64,000 nucleotides of DNA from Plantibacter elymi (nom. nud.) (GCF_900177795.1 NZ_FXWJ01000005.1:372001-436000), one strand, 5' to 3'. Shown: positions 26,034 to 35,916, numbered from the stretch's first letter. Program-made: numbers and translations. The notes: a model not told the origin generated them from the letters alone.

Positions 26034-26311
26034 CCGCCCTTCGACAGGCTCAGGGACCGGTGGGGGTGCTCAGGCACCGGGAGTGGTACTCGGGGACCGG
26101 GAGCGGTGCGCGGGGACCGGAACGGATGCTCGGGGACCGCGAGGGGTGCTCGGGGACCGGGAGGGGTGCTCAGGGATCGGGTGGGGTGTTCAGACCGGGA
26201 GGATGCTCAAGGACAAGGCGGGGTGCGCAGGGACCGGGAGCGGTGCGGAGAGAACCGGAGCGTTCGCATCCGTCGCGATCCGGTTCGGTCCCTGAGCTTG
26301 TCGAAGGGCAC
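26034..26311. repeat. degenerate 24-base tandem repeats plus hairpin half-sites
   Basis: From 26046 to about 26260 a unit close to GGTGCTCGGGGACCGGGAGG repeats with a period near 24 bases and drifts in sequence. It is flanked by the half-sites CTTCGACAGGCTCAGGGACC (26039) and GGTCCCTGAGCTTGTCGAAG (26288), which face each other. It fills the whole 310-base gap between two convergent genes. Units touch each other without unique spacers, so it is not CRISPR. Confidence 0.85.
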
Positions 26312-26321
26312 CACCGCCCGG

Positions 26322-28082
26322 TCAGTCCCGCGTGCCGAACAGTCCTTCGCCGTGCTTCGTCAGCACCTCGTACGCGTCGGCGTAGTTGTCCGGCAGCGGG
26401 GCGCCGGGTTCGTACTTCGCGAGGAGGATCCCGATGAGTCCGAGGGCCGGCGGTGTGAGTGGTCGCTTGCGGTCCTTGTCCTTGTCGGCCCGCGCGTTCG
26501 CCTCGGGGTTCGGCGGCACGTAGGCGGGCGTCACCGTCGGCCACAGCACCGGTTGCCGTGGGGACGTGAGGTTCACGGCGTTGAAGATGCTCGTGGCGGT
26601 GCGGTCGCGTTCGGTCAGCGGATCGAGGCCGTGCAGTTCGGCGAGGGTCTTCATGAGTGAGCCGTGGTGCATCTCCTCGTTGATGACACCGCCGGCCTTC
26701 GTGTACGCGGAGATGACGATGGTGGGCACCCGCAGTCCGAGGCGGTCGAAGGTGAAGCCCATCTCGCCGGCCTCCGGCTTCCCTGACGGCGGGGTCGCCT
26801 TGGGTGGTGCGACGTGGTCGTAGATGCCGCCGTGTTCGTCGAAAGTGACGAGCATGACCGTGTTCATCGCGTTCGAGCCGGTGGTCGACGCCCCGTGCTT
26901 GATCGCCGTGTAGACCTCGCCGAGGAGTTGCTCGCCGGCGCGCATGTCGGAGTAGGCCGAGTCGAGCTCCGGGTCGACGTCGTCGCGGCCCGGATTGTCG
27001 GGACGGACGACCGGCGGGTGCATGTCGTTGTGGTCGAACACCATGCGTGGTTCGACGAAGGCGTAGTCGGGAAGGTCACCGTTCGCCGCGTCCTCGTGGA
27101 ACTGCTCCATGCTGCGGAAGTTGCTCTTCCAGTACTGCTCGATCGACGGCGCGCTCAGGAGACCGGTGAGGGACACGACCTGTTGGGCGTCGTAGTAGAC
27201 GCGCCAGGTCTTGCCGGCTTCCTCGAGTCGGTTGAACACGGTGGGGACGGCCGGTGCGCTCAGCCACTTGCCGATGCCGTCGCCCTCGATGTTGGTGACG
27301 TAGCCGTGGGAGGTGCTCGCGTGGAAGAAGGAGCGGTTGCAGAAGGTCTGGGAGGGGACCGCCGCGTACCAGTGGTCGTAGACGCCGAAGTTCTTGGCGA
27401 GCGTGGACAGCACCGGCAGCATCTCGGGGGAGAAGCCGCCCATCACGGTGGAGTACTCCTCGGGCGTCGGCTTGCGTCCACGGGCGAGCGTCGAGTTGAC
27501 GATGTAGTCCTTGACGAAGCCGTCGTTCTTGGGGGAGGAGGTGTCGGCGGGGAGGTTCCACGGCGGCTGCAGCGGATTGCGGAGGTCGCCGTTGCTCTCG
27601 GGGTCGATGGTGCCGAAGAGCTGCGTGTTGACGTGTGGGTAGAACTCGCCGGGGTCCGGGTCGGGCTGGGCCATGATCTGGTCGGTGGGGCCCGTGTAGA
27701 CGTGGGCGCGGACGGCTTCGCCGGACTCGCCGGGGTTGCTGTAGTCGCCCTGGGCGAGGCCGTCGAAGGTTTGACCGGCCGGCTCGCCACCCGCGGGGTA
27801 CAGCCATCCGAGCATGTGGTCGAAGGAGCGATTCTCGAACATCACGACGACGACGTGGTCGAAGCCCGGTTCGCTGCGCTTGGGGAGAGGCGTGAAGCCG
27901 TAGTCCTCCTGCGGGTTGGACGCGGTGGCCGCTGCGATCCCGCCGGCGACGGCACCACCCGCCGCTAGCCCCGCGACGCCGAAGCCCGCGGCGCGAAAGA
28001 AGTCGCGGCGGGAGGTGGGGCGTTTGGGGTGGGCAGTGGGGGCACCCTCGGCTGCCGGCGTGGAATCTCTGCCTGCTGCCAT
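26322..28082 (-). CDS. Tat-exported phosphoesterase, phospholipase C-like (PF04185 type)
   Basis: A 586-residue protein. The N terminus has a twin-arginine signal, TSRRDFFRAAGFGVAGLAAGG, so it is folded before export. The mature part starts with HVVVVMFENRSFDHMLGWL, the hallmark metal/phosphate site of the phosphoesterase family that contains acid phosphatases and actinobacterial/mycobacterial phospholipases C. Further family blocks are VYDHWYAAVPSQTFCNR, FVEPRMVFDHNDMHPP and VMLVTFDEHGGIYDHVAPP. The C-terminal 60 residues are Lys/Asp-rich. ATG 28082 has AGAAGGA about 5 bases upstream; an upstream in-frame start at 28169 lacks a ribosome site. The likely job is to release phosphate or diacylglycerol from phospholipids outside the cell. 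Exact substrate unknown. Confidence 0.88.
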   Translation of the reverse strand: MAAGRDSTPAAEGAPTAHPKRPTSRRDFFRAAGFGVAGLAAGGAVAGGIAAATASNPQEDYGFTPLPKRSEPGFDHVVVVMFENRSFDHMLGWLYPAGGEPAGQTFDGLAQGDYSNPGESGEAVRAHVYTGPTDQIMAQPDPDPGEFYPHVNTQLFGTIDPESNGDLRNPLQPPWNLPADTSSPKNDGFVKDYIVNSTLARGRKPTPEEYSTVMGGFSPEMLPVLSTLAKNFGVYDHWYAAVPSQTFCNRSFFHASTSHGYVTNIEGDGIGKWLSAPAVPTVFNRLEEAGKTWRVYYDAQQVVSLTGLLSAPSIEQYWKSNFRSMEQFHEDAANGDLPDYAFVEPRMVFDHNDMHPPVVRPDNPGRDDVDPELDSAYSDMRAGEQLLGEVYTAIKHGASTTGSNAMNTVMLVTFDEHGGIYDHVAPPKATPPSGKPEAGEMGFTFDRLGLRVPTIVISAYTKAGGVINEEMHHGSLMKTLAELHGLDPLTERDRTATSIFNAVNLTSPRQPVLWPTVTPAYVPPNPEANARADKDKDRKRPLTPPALGLIGILLAKYEPGAPLPDNYADAYEVLTKHGEGLFGTRD

Positions 28083-28321
28083 TCTTTCCTTCTTCGCTCT
28101 CGACGGCGTTACCGTGCTGTTAGTAGCGTAAGCCGCTTCGAAGAGATCCACGTGAAAGCGCTCGCGCATCGGGCTGGGTTACGTCGATCTTGTGGTCGTG
28201 TTGCACGCCGACGCGAATCGAGCTGGTCAGAGCTTCGCACCCACCGTGGGCAACCGCTACAAACGGCTGCCCACCGCTGGCTGAAAGCGCCATGGTGCAG
28301 TTGCTCGTGCGGTAACCTCCG

Positions 28322-29448
28322 GTGACGCAATCGAAACTTGGGGAGTTCTATTTGTCGCGCACTGCCGCTTTGCCAACGCTCGAGCTTGTGTTCAACCCCA
28401 AGCTCAACGCCCTGAACGCGATTCGTCTGCTTCTTGCTGCGAGCGTCATCGTTGCGCACTCGTGGCCGCTCACCGGAAGAGAATTCGGGGGACACCTCAT
28501 CACACTCGGGGTGGACGGATTCTTCATCCTGTCGGCTATCTCATTGCTGGCAGCTGGGCCCGTCGGCCAGATTGGCGAGCGTTCCTCCTCGCCCGTGCGC
28601 GGCGCATCCTTCCCGGCTTCTGGGTGGCGCTCCTCGTTACCGCCTTCGTGCTGGCGCCAGTCGGAGTTGCGCTGCAGGGGAGTGACGGATGGAAGCTGAT
28701 TTCGTCCGGAGAATCAGTTTCATATGTCGCTCAGAATGCGGCGCTTTACATATTCCAACACTCCATCGGGAACACTCCGAGCGGTGTGCCGTACCCGGGC
28801 GTCTGGAACGGGTCGCTGTGGACGCTCCAATGGGAGGCATTCTGCTACTTGGGGCTACTTGCCCTCGGCCTCACCGGGTTGCTCGCTCGTAAGTGGGTCG
28901 TGCCAGTGCTCACTGTTGGCTGCTGGGCGCTCTACGTGGCTCTGCAAGGTCGACTCGACGCAGACTCATTCGTGCTAAGCCGTATGGCGGACGGCCTTCG
29001 GTTTGCCCTGCTGTTCCTGGTCGGTGTCTTGATCTTCACGATTGGCCGAAGACTGCCTGTGACCTGGCCGATCGTCACCTTGGCCGCTGCGTTGTTCGTC
29101 GGATCCCTGTTTCTGCCTGACTATCGGACTCTTGGGGTTTGGCCGTACGCGTACCTCTTGGTGTCCGTCGGCGCACTGACGAAAGTGCGGTGGCTCACGA
29201 TGAGGAACGACCTCTCGTATGGCCTCTACATTTACGCTTTTCCGATTCAGCAAGTAATGGCTGGAACGATCCTCGCGAGCTTGCCGGTCGCGGCGTTCGC
29301 CGGTCTGGCTGTGGCTTCGACTATTCCGTTGGCTGCGGCAAGTTGGTTCTTCGTGGAAAAGCCGTCGTCAAGACTCTTCACCCAACGGAGGCCGGATCTG
29401 GCACCGACCGTGGGGCCGCTGTCGTCAGCGACAGGTGAACCTCGCTAA
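28322..29448 (+). pseudogene. acyltransferase family 3 gene with single-base frameshift
   Basis: Two overlapping frames make one protein. The first (GTG 28322, or TTG 28352 behind GGGGAG) gives the family N terminus NALNAIRLLLAASVIVAHSWPLTG and GVDGFFILS; the frame that runs to 29448 continues with GYLIAGSW and RRPDWRAFLLARARRILPGFW, exactly the next family block (FFLLSGYL...FLRRRLLRI). Inserting one G in GTCGGCTATC at 28531-28540 restores a protein of roughly 365-375 residues with about ten membrane helices. Integral membrane acyltransferases of this group O-acetylate extracellular polysaccharides. The rest of the gene shows no other lesion, so the break is recent, a sequencing error, or possibly reversible. 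It is the first gene of the exopolysaccharide locus. Confidence 0.85.
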
Positions 29449-29535
29449 AGCGCGCTCTCGGTGTCGGTGCATAATGCACGCTGTGGCGCCCGTCTCGAAC
29501 TGCGCGGACGTAGCTGGATGGGCCGCGGGGCAACC

Positions 29536-30759
29536 TCAGGTCAGGTGCGCGTCGCGCGGCGGCCGCTTCAGGAGGAACAGGCAGAACGCCTGCACCGCGA
29601 TACCGACGAGTTCCGCGCAGAGGCCGCCGAGCTGCGCGCCCGGTGCGCCGAGCGGGCCCGTGAGGGCGAACGTGGTCGCCACGCCGGCGATGGCCGCGAG
29701 GACGTTCGCCAGGGCAATCCAGTTGGCTCGGCCCTCAGCGACGAGCGACAGTCCGAACCCTCGCGAAGCACAGATCGCGAACAGGATCGCGCCACCGAGG
29801 ACGGCGACCTGCCAGACGATGTCGATCGTTCCCGAGAAGACCAGGTTCGCGACGAAGGGGACGAGCACCGCGAAGCCCACGCCGGAGATAGCACCGAGAG
29901 CGGCGTTCATGAGCAGCGACTGTCGGCTTCGTTTGACGCGCCCATCCTCGGGAGCGCTACCGACCCAGCTCTGCAGACGGCTAGGAACGCCGCCGAGGAT
30001 CGCGAGGGCCATCCGCATGAGTCGGTCGACGGCCGCGAACACCGCCACCGCAGAAGGATTCACCAACCCCACGATCGCGATCGGCAGCGAGGTGTAGACC
30101 ACGCTCACGGCGCGTCCCCCGGTGAGCGGGAGCTGCTGCTTGATGATCGCCCCACCACTCGTGAATGCTGAGAGCCGCGGCAGGAGTCGCTGACCGAAGC
30201 GAAGCGATACCGCGACCTGGGTGAAGATGACCGCGACGAGGGTGCCGATTCCGTAGACGAGCAACGGCGCTCCGGCGAGCAGGAGCCCGGCCACCCCGGC
30301 CATGATGAGCAAGCGGGGGATGCCTTCGAATGCCAGGATGGCGAGGGGCCGGTTCGCGCCTACGAGGAACCAACCCGGGCTGAGGCAGGTCGCCACGGAG
30401 GCGGCAGCCAGGACCGCGGCGGCAGGCTTGTAGTCGGTGGCGATGACTGCGGCAGCGACCGCCGCGACAGGAGCACCGACCAGCGTTGCAAGGAGCTTGG
30501 TCGCCAACGCCGATTGATAGAGCGAGGCGCGCTCAGCCGTCTGTGCTCTCGCGACCCGTTGCGGGCCGAGCACGCTCCACCCGAGCTCGCAGATGGTCGC
30601 ACCGGCCAGGCCGAGCGACTGCGCGACGGCGACCGCAGCGAAGCCGGTGCTCCCGTACTGAGCCGTCAACGCCGGGTAGACCAGCAGTGGAGTGGCCGCT
30701 CCGAGGCCCGGGATGAGCAGGTACAAAAGGAGGTTCGAGGCTTGGCGCAGTCTTCTCAT
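29536..30759 (-). CDS. polysaccharide repeat-unit flippase (Wzx-like)
   Basis: A 407-residue polytopic protein with about twelve hydrophobic segments and almost no hydrophilic domains, in the MOP superfamily pattern: SNLLLYLLIPGLGAATPLLVYPALTAQYG at the start resembles oligosaccharide flippases (RfbX/Wzx), where NxxxxxxxxP-type first helices are followed by a QSLGLAGA-type second helix. It probably moves lipid-linked repeat units across the membrane. It is the last gene of the minus-strand group that starts at 33111, 22 bases after the WsaF-like glycosyltransferase gene. It lies tail-to-tail with the acyltransferase gene. Confidence 0.82.
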   Translation of the reverse strand: MRRLRQASNLLLYLLIPGLGAATPLLVYPALTAQYGSTGFAAVAVAQSLGLAGATICELGWSVLGPQRVARAQTAERASLYQSALATKLLATLVGAPVAAVAAAVIATDYKPAAAVLAAASVATCLSPGWFLVGANRPLAILAFEGIPRLLIMAGVAGLLLAGAPLLVYGIGTLVAVIFTQVAVSLRFGQRLLPRLSAFTSGGAIIKQQLPLTGGRAVSVVYTSLPIAIVGLVNPSAVAVFAAVDRLMRMALAILGGVPSRLQSWVGSAPEDGRVKRSRQSLLMNAALGAISGVGFAVLVPFVANLVFSGTIDIVWQVAVLGGAILFAICASRGFGLSLVAEGRANWIALANVLAAIAGVATTFALTGPLGAPGAQLGGLCAELVGIAVQAFCLFLLKRPPRDAHLT

Positions 30760-30781
30760 CAGATGTGGGCACGCATCCTGA

Positions 30782-32044
30782 TCAGGCGACGAGCGCGCTG
30801 GCGTGCTTCACGACGTCGGTCAGCGGTGCGCCGAGTTTCGTGATGAACGTGGAGTCGAATCCGGCAGGTTCGCTCGATCGGGCCATCTCAATGGCGTCGT
30901 TCAGGCGCTGTCCGAGGAGTGTGGGATCAGGTTCGGCGGTGAGCAGTCGTGGGTGCAGCGCGGCCCTGGTGCCAGCCAGTTCATTCGTCACGGTGATGCC
31001 ACCGGAGACGACCGAATCGAGGGGTGGGTGAGACGGGTGGGGGCTGTGCTGCAGTGAGAACATCACATCCGTGTTCGAGAGCAGCTCGAAGTATCCCTGC
31101 CAGGACAACTTCCCGCGCGACGCAAGCGTGGTGGTGCCTGACAGTGCGACGGTCGCGTGCGATTCTCCGACGGACGAATAGGAGACTCCACTACCCGCCG
31201 GCGATGTGGCGGAGAGCTTCAAGGCGGAGATTCCGATCGCGAAGAGGTTGCGGGGCTTGTTCGGTCTTCCGTAGAACATCACGGACGGCTGCGCGTACTT
31301 CCGACGATTCGCAGCCGATTCCTCGAGGCGTCCGAGGTCGAGGCTCGGCGCGAACACCAGTGCGGGATCGACGTCGAGCTGCTCTGTATCCCGGAGGTAC
31401 GCAGCGAGTGGTTCGGAGTTCACCACCAGTCGGAAACCGGCGTGGTAGGTGGCACGAGCAATGGCGAATTCCGTCGACCAGGGATAGAAGCCAGGCTCGT
31501 AGTCCTGAGCAAGGTAGATGACGCGGTCCGGTCGGATCACGTTGAGTCGAGCAGCGACGTCCAGCGGGTGGACCGTGGTCCAATGCGTGCCGATCCACAG
31601 TTCGTCCGCGCTGACGGCCAGACCGGTGAGCGCTGACACGTGGAGGACCTCGGCCTCGGCCCAGCGCGAGAGTCCGAACTCATCCCGCAGGAATTCCCGG
31701 ATGCTGGCCGACGCCCGCGGGTTGGGCTCATCCCACAGCGCGAAGATGCGGAGTGGCAGCTCGAGCGAGTTCGCGACACCGACACTGACCTCCAGCGCCG
31801 TGCGGATCCCGGCGAAGATGGCTTCGGCCTTGATCTCGGGCACGATCAGCGAGACACGAGACGCGACCTGGTCGCTCGGTCGGACCGATGCAACGGCAAG
31901 GCTCATCGGGTTGAGGCCTGCGAAGGCGTTGGCTCCCGGAACACGAGCGGATGCTTCGATGAAGCCCCGCTCAACTCGATCCCGCTTCGCCTTGCGTCTG
32001 GCTCGCATCGCGAGTGTTCGCGCCTGGTTGATGACAGCGTTCAC
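30782..32044 (-). CDS. WsaF-like (rhamnosyl)transferase
   Basis: A 420-residue GT-B-fold protein. The stretch YLAQDYEPGFYPWSTEFAIA is characteristic of the WsaF rhamnosyltransferase group, which builds rhamnan-type glycans in S-layer glycoproteins. A nucleotide-sugar-binding half follows (VMFYGRPNKPRNLFAIGISAL, LSNTDVMFSLQHSPHPSHPPLD). The start is taken as GTG 32044, which overlaps the upstream stop as GTGA and follows AGGAG; a reading from 32089 would enter the upstream gene. The donor is inferred, not shown. It is co-transcribed with the preceding GT and the flippase. Confidence 0.8.
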   Translation of the reverse strand: MNAVINQARTLAMRARRKAKRDRVERGFIEASARVPGANAFAGLNPMSLAVASVRPSDQVASRVSLIVPEIKAEAIFAGIRTALEVSVGVANSLELPLRIFALWDEPNPRASASIREFLRDEFGLSRWAEAEVLHVSALTGLAVSADELWIGTHWTTVHPLDVAARLNVIRPDRVIYLAQDYEPGFYPWSTEFAIARATYHAGFRLVVNSEPLAAYLRDTEQLDVDPALVFAPSLDLGRLEESAANRRKYAQPSVMFYGRPNKPRNLFAIGISALKLSATSPAGSGVSYSSVGESHATVALSGTTTLASRGKLSWQGYFELLSNTDVMFSLQHSPHPSHPPLDSVVSGGITVTNELAGTRAALHPRLLTAEPDPTLLGQRLNDAIEMARSSEPAGFDSTFITKLGAPLTDVVKHASALVA

Positions 32045-33111
32045 TTGGTACCCGTCTCCTGCGAGAACCGACGAACGGCGCCCTCGCATATCGCCCGAAA
32101 TGCGTCTTGGTGTGCTTCGACCGTGAACAACGCGAGGGCACGTTCCCGCGCCTGTTGTCCCAACGACGTCCGGGTGTCCGGAGACGCCACCTCGCCGAGC
32201 GCCGAAGCGAGCGCCGAGACCGACGACGGTTCCACCGTCAGGCCGCCGGATCCCACTGCCCAGGTCATGGGTTCGATGTCGCTTACGATGACCGCGCGGC
32301 CGGCGAGCATGGCGTCCATCAACTTCGCCGGGAGCTGACCGTGGGCGTATCCGTCGTCCTTGCTCGGGATCACCACAATGTCCGCGTTCTCGACCAGCGC
32401 GAGGCCCTCATCGAAGGAGGTCATTCCGACCCACTGTTCCCAGGGGCGAGCGTCCTCAGGCGCTTCGTCGGTGAGCTTGAGCGTGATGCCAAGATCCTGA
32501 CGGTTCTCGACCGCCTCACGCAGGATGTCGACGCCCTTGTGCTTCCGATTCGTTCCGACGAATGCGATGGAGGGCTTGGAGCTGGTGTGCGGTGCTCCGA
32601 AGCCGCGGTCATCGCGAACGTGGGGAACGATGGGCCCGCCGTAAATGGCTTGGAGGACCGGATTGCTCACGATGGTGTCCGCCTGCAGTGCGAGCCGCTT
32701 CAGCTCCGTGTTCTTGCGCACGGCGCTGAACTTCAGGATGCTCTTCGCAAAGCGGCGCAGCGGGCGCCGCCACGACAGCGCGGCTTCGAGATCCGGGTCG
32801 TCGACATCGAGAAGGAGCGGCCGTTGTGCAGCGCGCGCGAGGCGTCTTGCGCGCCCGAAGGAGGTCTCCACCGGCTTGACTGCGAGGACCAAGTCGGCAG
32901 CTTCGACAGCCGCAAGGAGTTCGGGATCATCCTCGTCGACCGCGCGGCAGTTCGTGGCGAAGTCTCCGCCGCGCAGCGGACCCCATATCTCGCCGCCACG
33001 TGGCGCGAACACCTCGGTCTCCCAGCCGTTGGCCCGCATCAGCAACCAGAGGCAGTACGTGCGACCAAGCGAGTTCGACGTGATGTCGGGGGTGAAGATC
33101 GCGATTCTCAT
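32041..33111 (-). CDS. family 4 glycosyltransferase
   Basis: A 356-residue GT-B enzyme. The N terminus MRIAIFTPDITSNSLGRTYC gives the first Rossmann strand with acceptor loop; the donor half has IAFVGTNRKHKGVDILREAV and, for the nucleotide-sugar site, ADIVVIPSKDDGYAHGQLPAKLMDAM with a P-x-K-L-M-D variant of the usual ExxxxxxxE motif. No membrane helix is seen. It heads a three-gene minus-strand unit ending in the flippase and is divergent from the polymerase gene. Its sugar is not predictable. Confidence 0.82.
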   Translation of the reverse strand: MRIAIFTPDITSNSLGRTYCLWLLMRANGWETEVFAPRGGEIWGPLRGGDFATNCRAVDEDDPELLAAVEAADLVLAVKPVETSFGRARRLARAAQRPLLLDVDDPDLEAALSWRRPLRRFAKSILKFSAVRKNTELKRLALQADTIVSNPVLQAIYGGPIVPHVRDDRGFGAPHTSSKPSIAFVGTNRKHKGVDILREAVENRQDLGITLKLTDEAPEDARPWEQWVGMTSFDEGLALVENADIVVIPSKDDGYAHGQLPAKLMDAMLAGRAVIVSDIEPMTWAVGSGGLTVEPSSVSALASALGEVASPDTRTSLGQQARERALALFTVEAHQDAFRAICEGAVRRFSQETGTK

Positions 33112-33368
33112 GCGTCCTTCTCACCTCGAGAGAGCTCCGGGAAGCACAGCCGACCCATACAAGATGCCTTTCAGGGCGAAGCGGGAACAAATGGCGTGAT
33201 CTCAGCACTGTCCTGAGCATGATGGTGCGTCCCAGACTACCAACGGGGTACATCACTGAACATCGCATCACTCATCCGGAATGCCGGTCATTCTGCGGGG
33301 TGTCGCTCGTCCCATCGATATCGGAGAGAACTCCCGGGACCACTGGTCGGGTGAGACATACTGGACCA

Positions 33369-34736
33369 GTGAACAATCGCGGGGTGGTCTGGGGGATCGG
33401 CGGTGCTATCGCCACAGCGGTCCTGGTGCTCGCCTGCCTTCGTTTTCTCTCTCCAGTGATCTCCCTGCTGCTCCTCGGGGCTGGGCTGCTGATCGTGTGG
33501 GCACTCTTCAAACCGCTCCAAGCGGCGTGCGTGCTCGCCTTCTTGACGGCAGCGTTCCCGAAAGCCGGAATCAAGGTCGACGGATTCCCCTTCCCTGTGT
33601 TCTTGTTCGGGCTCATCCTCGCTGTCGGCCTCGCCACGATCGCACTCGGATGGAAGCGTCGCGCGCCGACGATGGACATCCTGCTGCTGATCTACCTGGT
33701 CTGGGTCCTGTGCCGGGTCGTCGCAGTCGGGCTCCCGGCCGGTTTCACACCTGCATTCCAGTTGCTCGCCTGGTCGGCGATCCCAGTCGTCCTCCTCGTC
33801 ATCACGACTCACCTCAAGGGTGACGGGACGCCCATTCGAAAGAGCTTGGAGCGCGGATTCCTGGTTGCCTGCGTATATGCGCTGGTCCAGTTCGTCGGTG
33901 GAGTGGTCGAGACAGCGATTCCCGGCCTTTCCTACGCTCTGGGCGACGACATCCTGGAGAAGAACAACGTCATCTACTCGAGCACTGTCGCCGACTTCTC
34001 CAAGATCCCGTCGACCTACCAGAACGGCAACATCTTCGGGCTGGCGGCCGCAGTGTTCTTCTCAGCCGCACTGTTGCGGATCGCGAAGAAGCAATCCAGC
34101 GTTCAAGACGTCGTCGTCCTCCTGGGGGCGCTCGCGGCGATCGCGCTCTCTGGCTCCAGGACGGCCATCCTCGCGGCCGTGATCGTGACGCTTGTGGTGT
34201 TCCTGCGCGGAGGAAGCCTCAGCCGCAAACTCGCCATCTCTGCCGTGGCAGTGGGCGTCGTGATGACCGTGGTCACGATTCAGCCAGGCTTCATCGAGCG
34301 GTACTCGATCGACAACATCCTCGCATCAGGTGGTGCCGGCAGGAGCGATGTCTGGTCCATGGTGTTGTCGCAGCTGACACCGCTCGAGTACTTCTTCGGG
34401 ATGGCGACCTGGCGAACTCCCGCGGAGGGGATCATCGGGATGATGATGCAGATCGGCATCTTCGGGATGATCCTGCTCGTCGCCATCATCGCGCGTTCCA
34501 TCTCGCGCCGAAGCGGCATGTGGGTCGTGTGGTTGACGCTCGCTATTGGAGCGAGCATCGATTCCAGCTACATGCTGTTCCCGACCTGGTTCATCCCCGC
34601 AGCACTCGCGGCCGCAGCGGTGACGGCCCCGGCTCGTCCGGCGGAGAGTCAGCCCAAGATGGTTCTCCCGAAGTCAACGACCTGGACGAGAGCGACCGGC
34701 CCGTCTCGAACTGCGGCCGGAACGTCGTCGGTCTGA
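33369..34736 (+). CDS. polysaccharide polymerase / O-antigen ligase-like membrane protein (Wzy-like)
   Basis: A 455-residue protein with about eleven hydrophobic segments and one long polar loop (about residues 185-225, DDILEKNNVIYSSTVADFSK), followed by NGNIFGLAAAVFF and LAAIALSGSRTAILAAVIVTL. The SGSRT motif before a helix is typical of O-antigen ligase/polymerase (PF04932-like) proteins, which join lipid-linked repeat units outside the membrane. The start is GTG 33369, 6 bases after CATACT (33357-33362), suggesting a leaderless mRNA. The C-terminal 50 residues are Ala/Pro/Thr-rich and polar. It is the only plus-strand gene inside the minus-strand glycosyltransferase block. Confidence 0.82.
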   Translation: MNNRGVVWGIGGAIATAVLVLACLRFLSPVISLLLLGAGLLIVWALFKPLQAACVLAFLTAAFPKAGIKVDGFPFPVFLFGLILAVGLATIALGWKRRAPTMDILLLIYLVWVLCRVVAVGLPAGFTPAFQLLAWSAIPVVLLVITTHLKGDGTPIRKSLERGFLVACVYALVQFVGGVVETAIPGLSYALGDDILEKNNVIYSSTVADFSKIPSTYQNGNIFGLAAAVFFSAALLRIAKKQSSVQDVVVLLGALAAIALSGSRTAILAAVIVTLVVFLRGGSLSRKLAISAVAVGVVMTVVTIQPGFIERYSIDNILASGGAGRSDVWSMVLSQLTPLEYFFGMATWRTPAEGIIGMMMQIGIFGMILLVAIIARSISRRSGMWVVWLTLAIGASIDSSYMLFPTWFIPAALAAAAVTAPARPAESQPKMVLPKSTTWTRATGPSRTAAGTSSV

Positions 34737-34812
34737 GACTCGGCTTGGAGCAACACCCTGCAAGCTCGATGTGAGTGACGACGGTCCGACACAACCGAGG
34801 CCGTTACGGCGA

Positions 34813-35916
34813 TCAGATCGACGGGACGAACAACCATCGATCAGCGGCAAGTCGACCGTCGACCTGAGGGAGATCGTCTAGTACAGCCGAGCGCGGCCGC
34901 CGGGATTGGAGGGCGTCGACGACTGCGGCCGCTAGCGCGCTTCGCGGAGTGTGAGGTGCCAGCACCCGATGTCCGTGCTGCTCGAGCCAGCCAGCAATGC
35001 CGGTCTCCGAGCTGGCGACGATCTCAGTTCCGACGCTCAGACCCTCAACGATCGGCAGGCCGATCTGCTCTTTCCAGTTGGTGAAGGGTTGCGAAAGCAG
35101 GACGGCGACGTCCGCGTGGCGCTGCGCCTCGAAGATAATGTCACGGGTGGGGTCGATGACGACGGTCGTGCGCGGAGCGGTCTGCGCCCATTCGAGAACC
35201 TCAGCTTCAAGAGACCCCTTGCCGAGGATCTGCAGTTCGGCGTCCGGCGAAGCGGCCAACACGTCTGACCAGCTGTCCATGAGCTGGCGAATCCCCTTCC
35301 GCTCGTCGAGCGCACCCACGAACAGCACCTTCGATGCCGGCCCGTCGCTGTCGACGGTGAGAGCGGACGGGTGGGCTGTCGGCAGGCCCCAGATCAAGGT
35401 CGTCTCCGGTGGACGACGCTTCATCCGAGCGCCAAGGAGGGCTTCGTAGTTCGTCTCCGCGTCGGCGGTGCCGAAGACGACGCGAGTCAGTGACCGGTAG
35501 CAGAATCCAACCGTCAGACGGAGCAACGCTCGGGTCACGACGACTGGCAGATGTGTGCTTGCGGCGACCTTCCGCGGCAGGTCGGCGTTCTCGATCGCGT
35601 AGGTCACGAGCTGCGTTGGCTGCCGATGAAACACTCGGCCGATACGTGCCGCCGCCGAGAGAACCAGGTTTTGCGGCAGTGCGCTCGGAGCGTACGGTTC
35701 GACGATTTCCAACCTCGAGTAGGTGCCCTTGAGGACCAATGCCGCGATGTGCACGAAGGACGTCTGTTCGACCCGGACTCCTGCAGGAGCTCGCGTCATG
35801 TCGAAGTCGTACATCGGCTTCTGATAGAAGAAGTCGCCCGGGGCGCTGTCGTGCAGCCGCTCGAGGTGCGTCGTTCGCGCGCCGCGGTAATACCGGGCGG
35901 TGGGTTTCTGGGTCAT
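34813..35916 (-). CDS. glycosyltransferase (GT4-like)
   Basis: A 367-residue GT-B-fold protein with weaker similarity than its neighbours. SKVLFVGALDERKGIRQLMDSW is the donor-domain start, ILGKGSLEAEVLEWA and DVAVLLSQPFTNWKEQIGLPIVEGLSVGTEIVAS form the nucleotide-sugar site with the ExxxxxxxE-type GLPIVEGLS. ATG 35916 overlaps the preceding stop as ATGA, so that start is used rather than the ATG at 35925. It is the last gene of the long unit that begins at 43549. Specificity unknown. Confidence 0.78.
   Translation of the reverse strand: MTQKPTARYYRGARTTHLERLHDSAPGDFFYQKPMYDFDMTRAPAGVRVEQTSFVHIAALVLKGTYSRLEIVEPYAPSALPQNLVLSAAARIGRVFHRQPTQLVTYAIENADLPRKVAASTHLPVVVTRALLRLTVGFCYRSLTRVVFGTADAETNYEALLGARMKRRPPETTLIWGLPTAHPSALTVDSDGPASKVLFVGALDERKGIRQLMDSWSDVLAASPDAELQILGKGSLEAEVLEWAQTAPRTTVVIDPTRDIIFEAQRHADVAVLLSQPFTNWKEQIGLPIVEGLSVGTEIVASSETGIAGWLEQHGHRVLAPHTPRSALAAAVVDALQSRRPRSAVLDDLPQVDGRLAADRWLFVPSI

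Noticed and set aside
26034-26311. Possible CRISPR array
   Set aside because: Units abut without unique spacers, vary in sequence, and no cas genes are present in the window.
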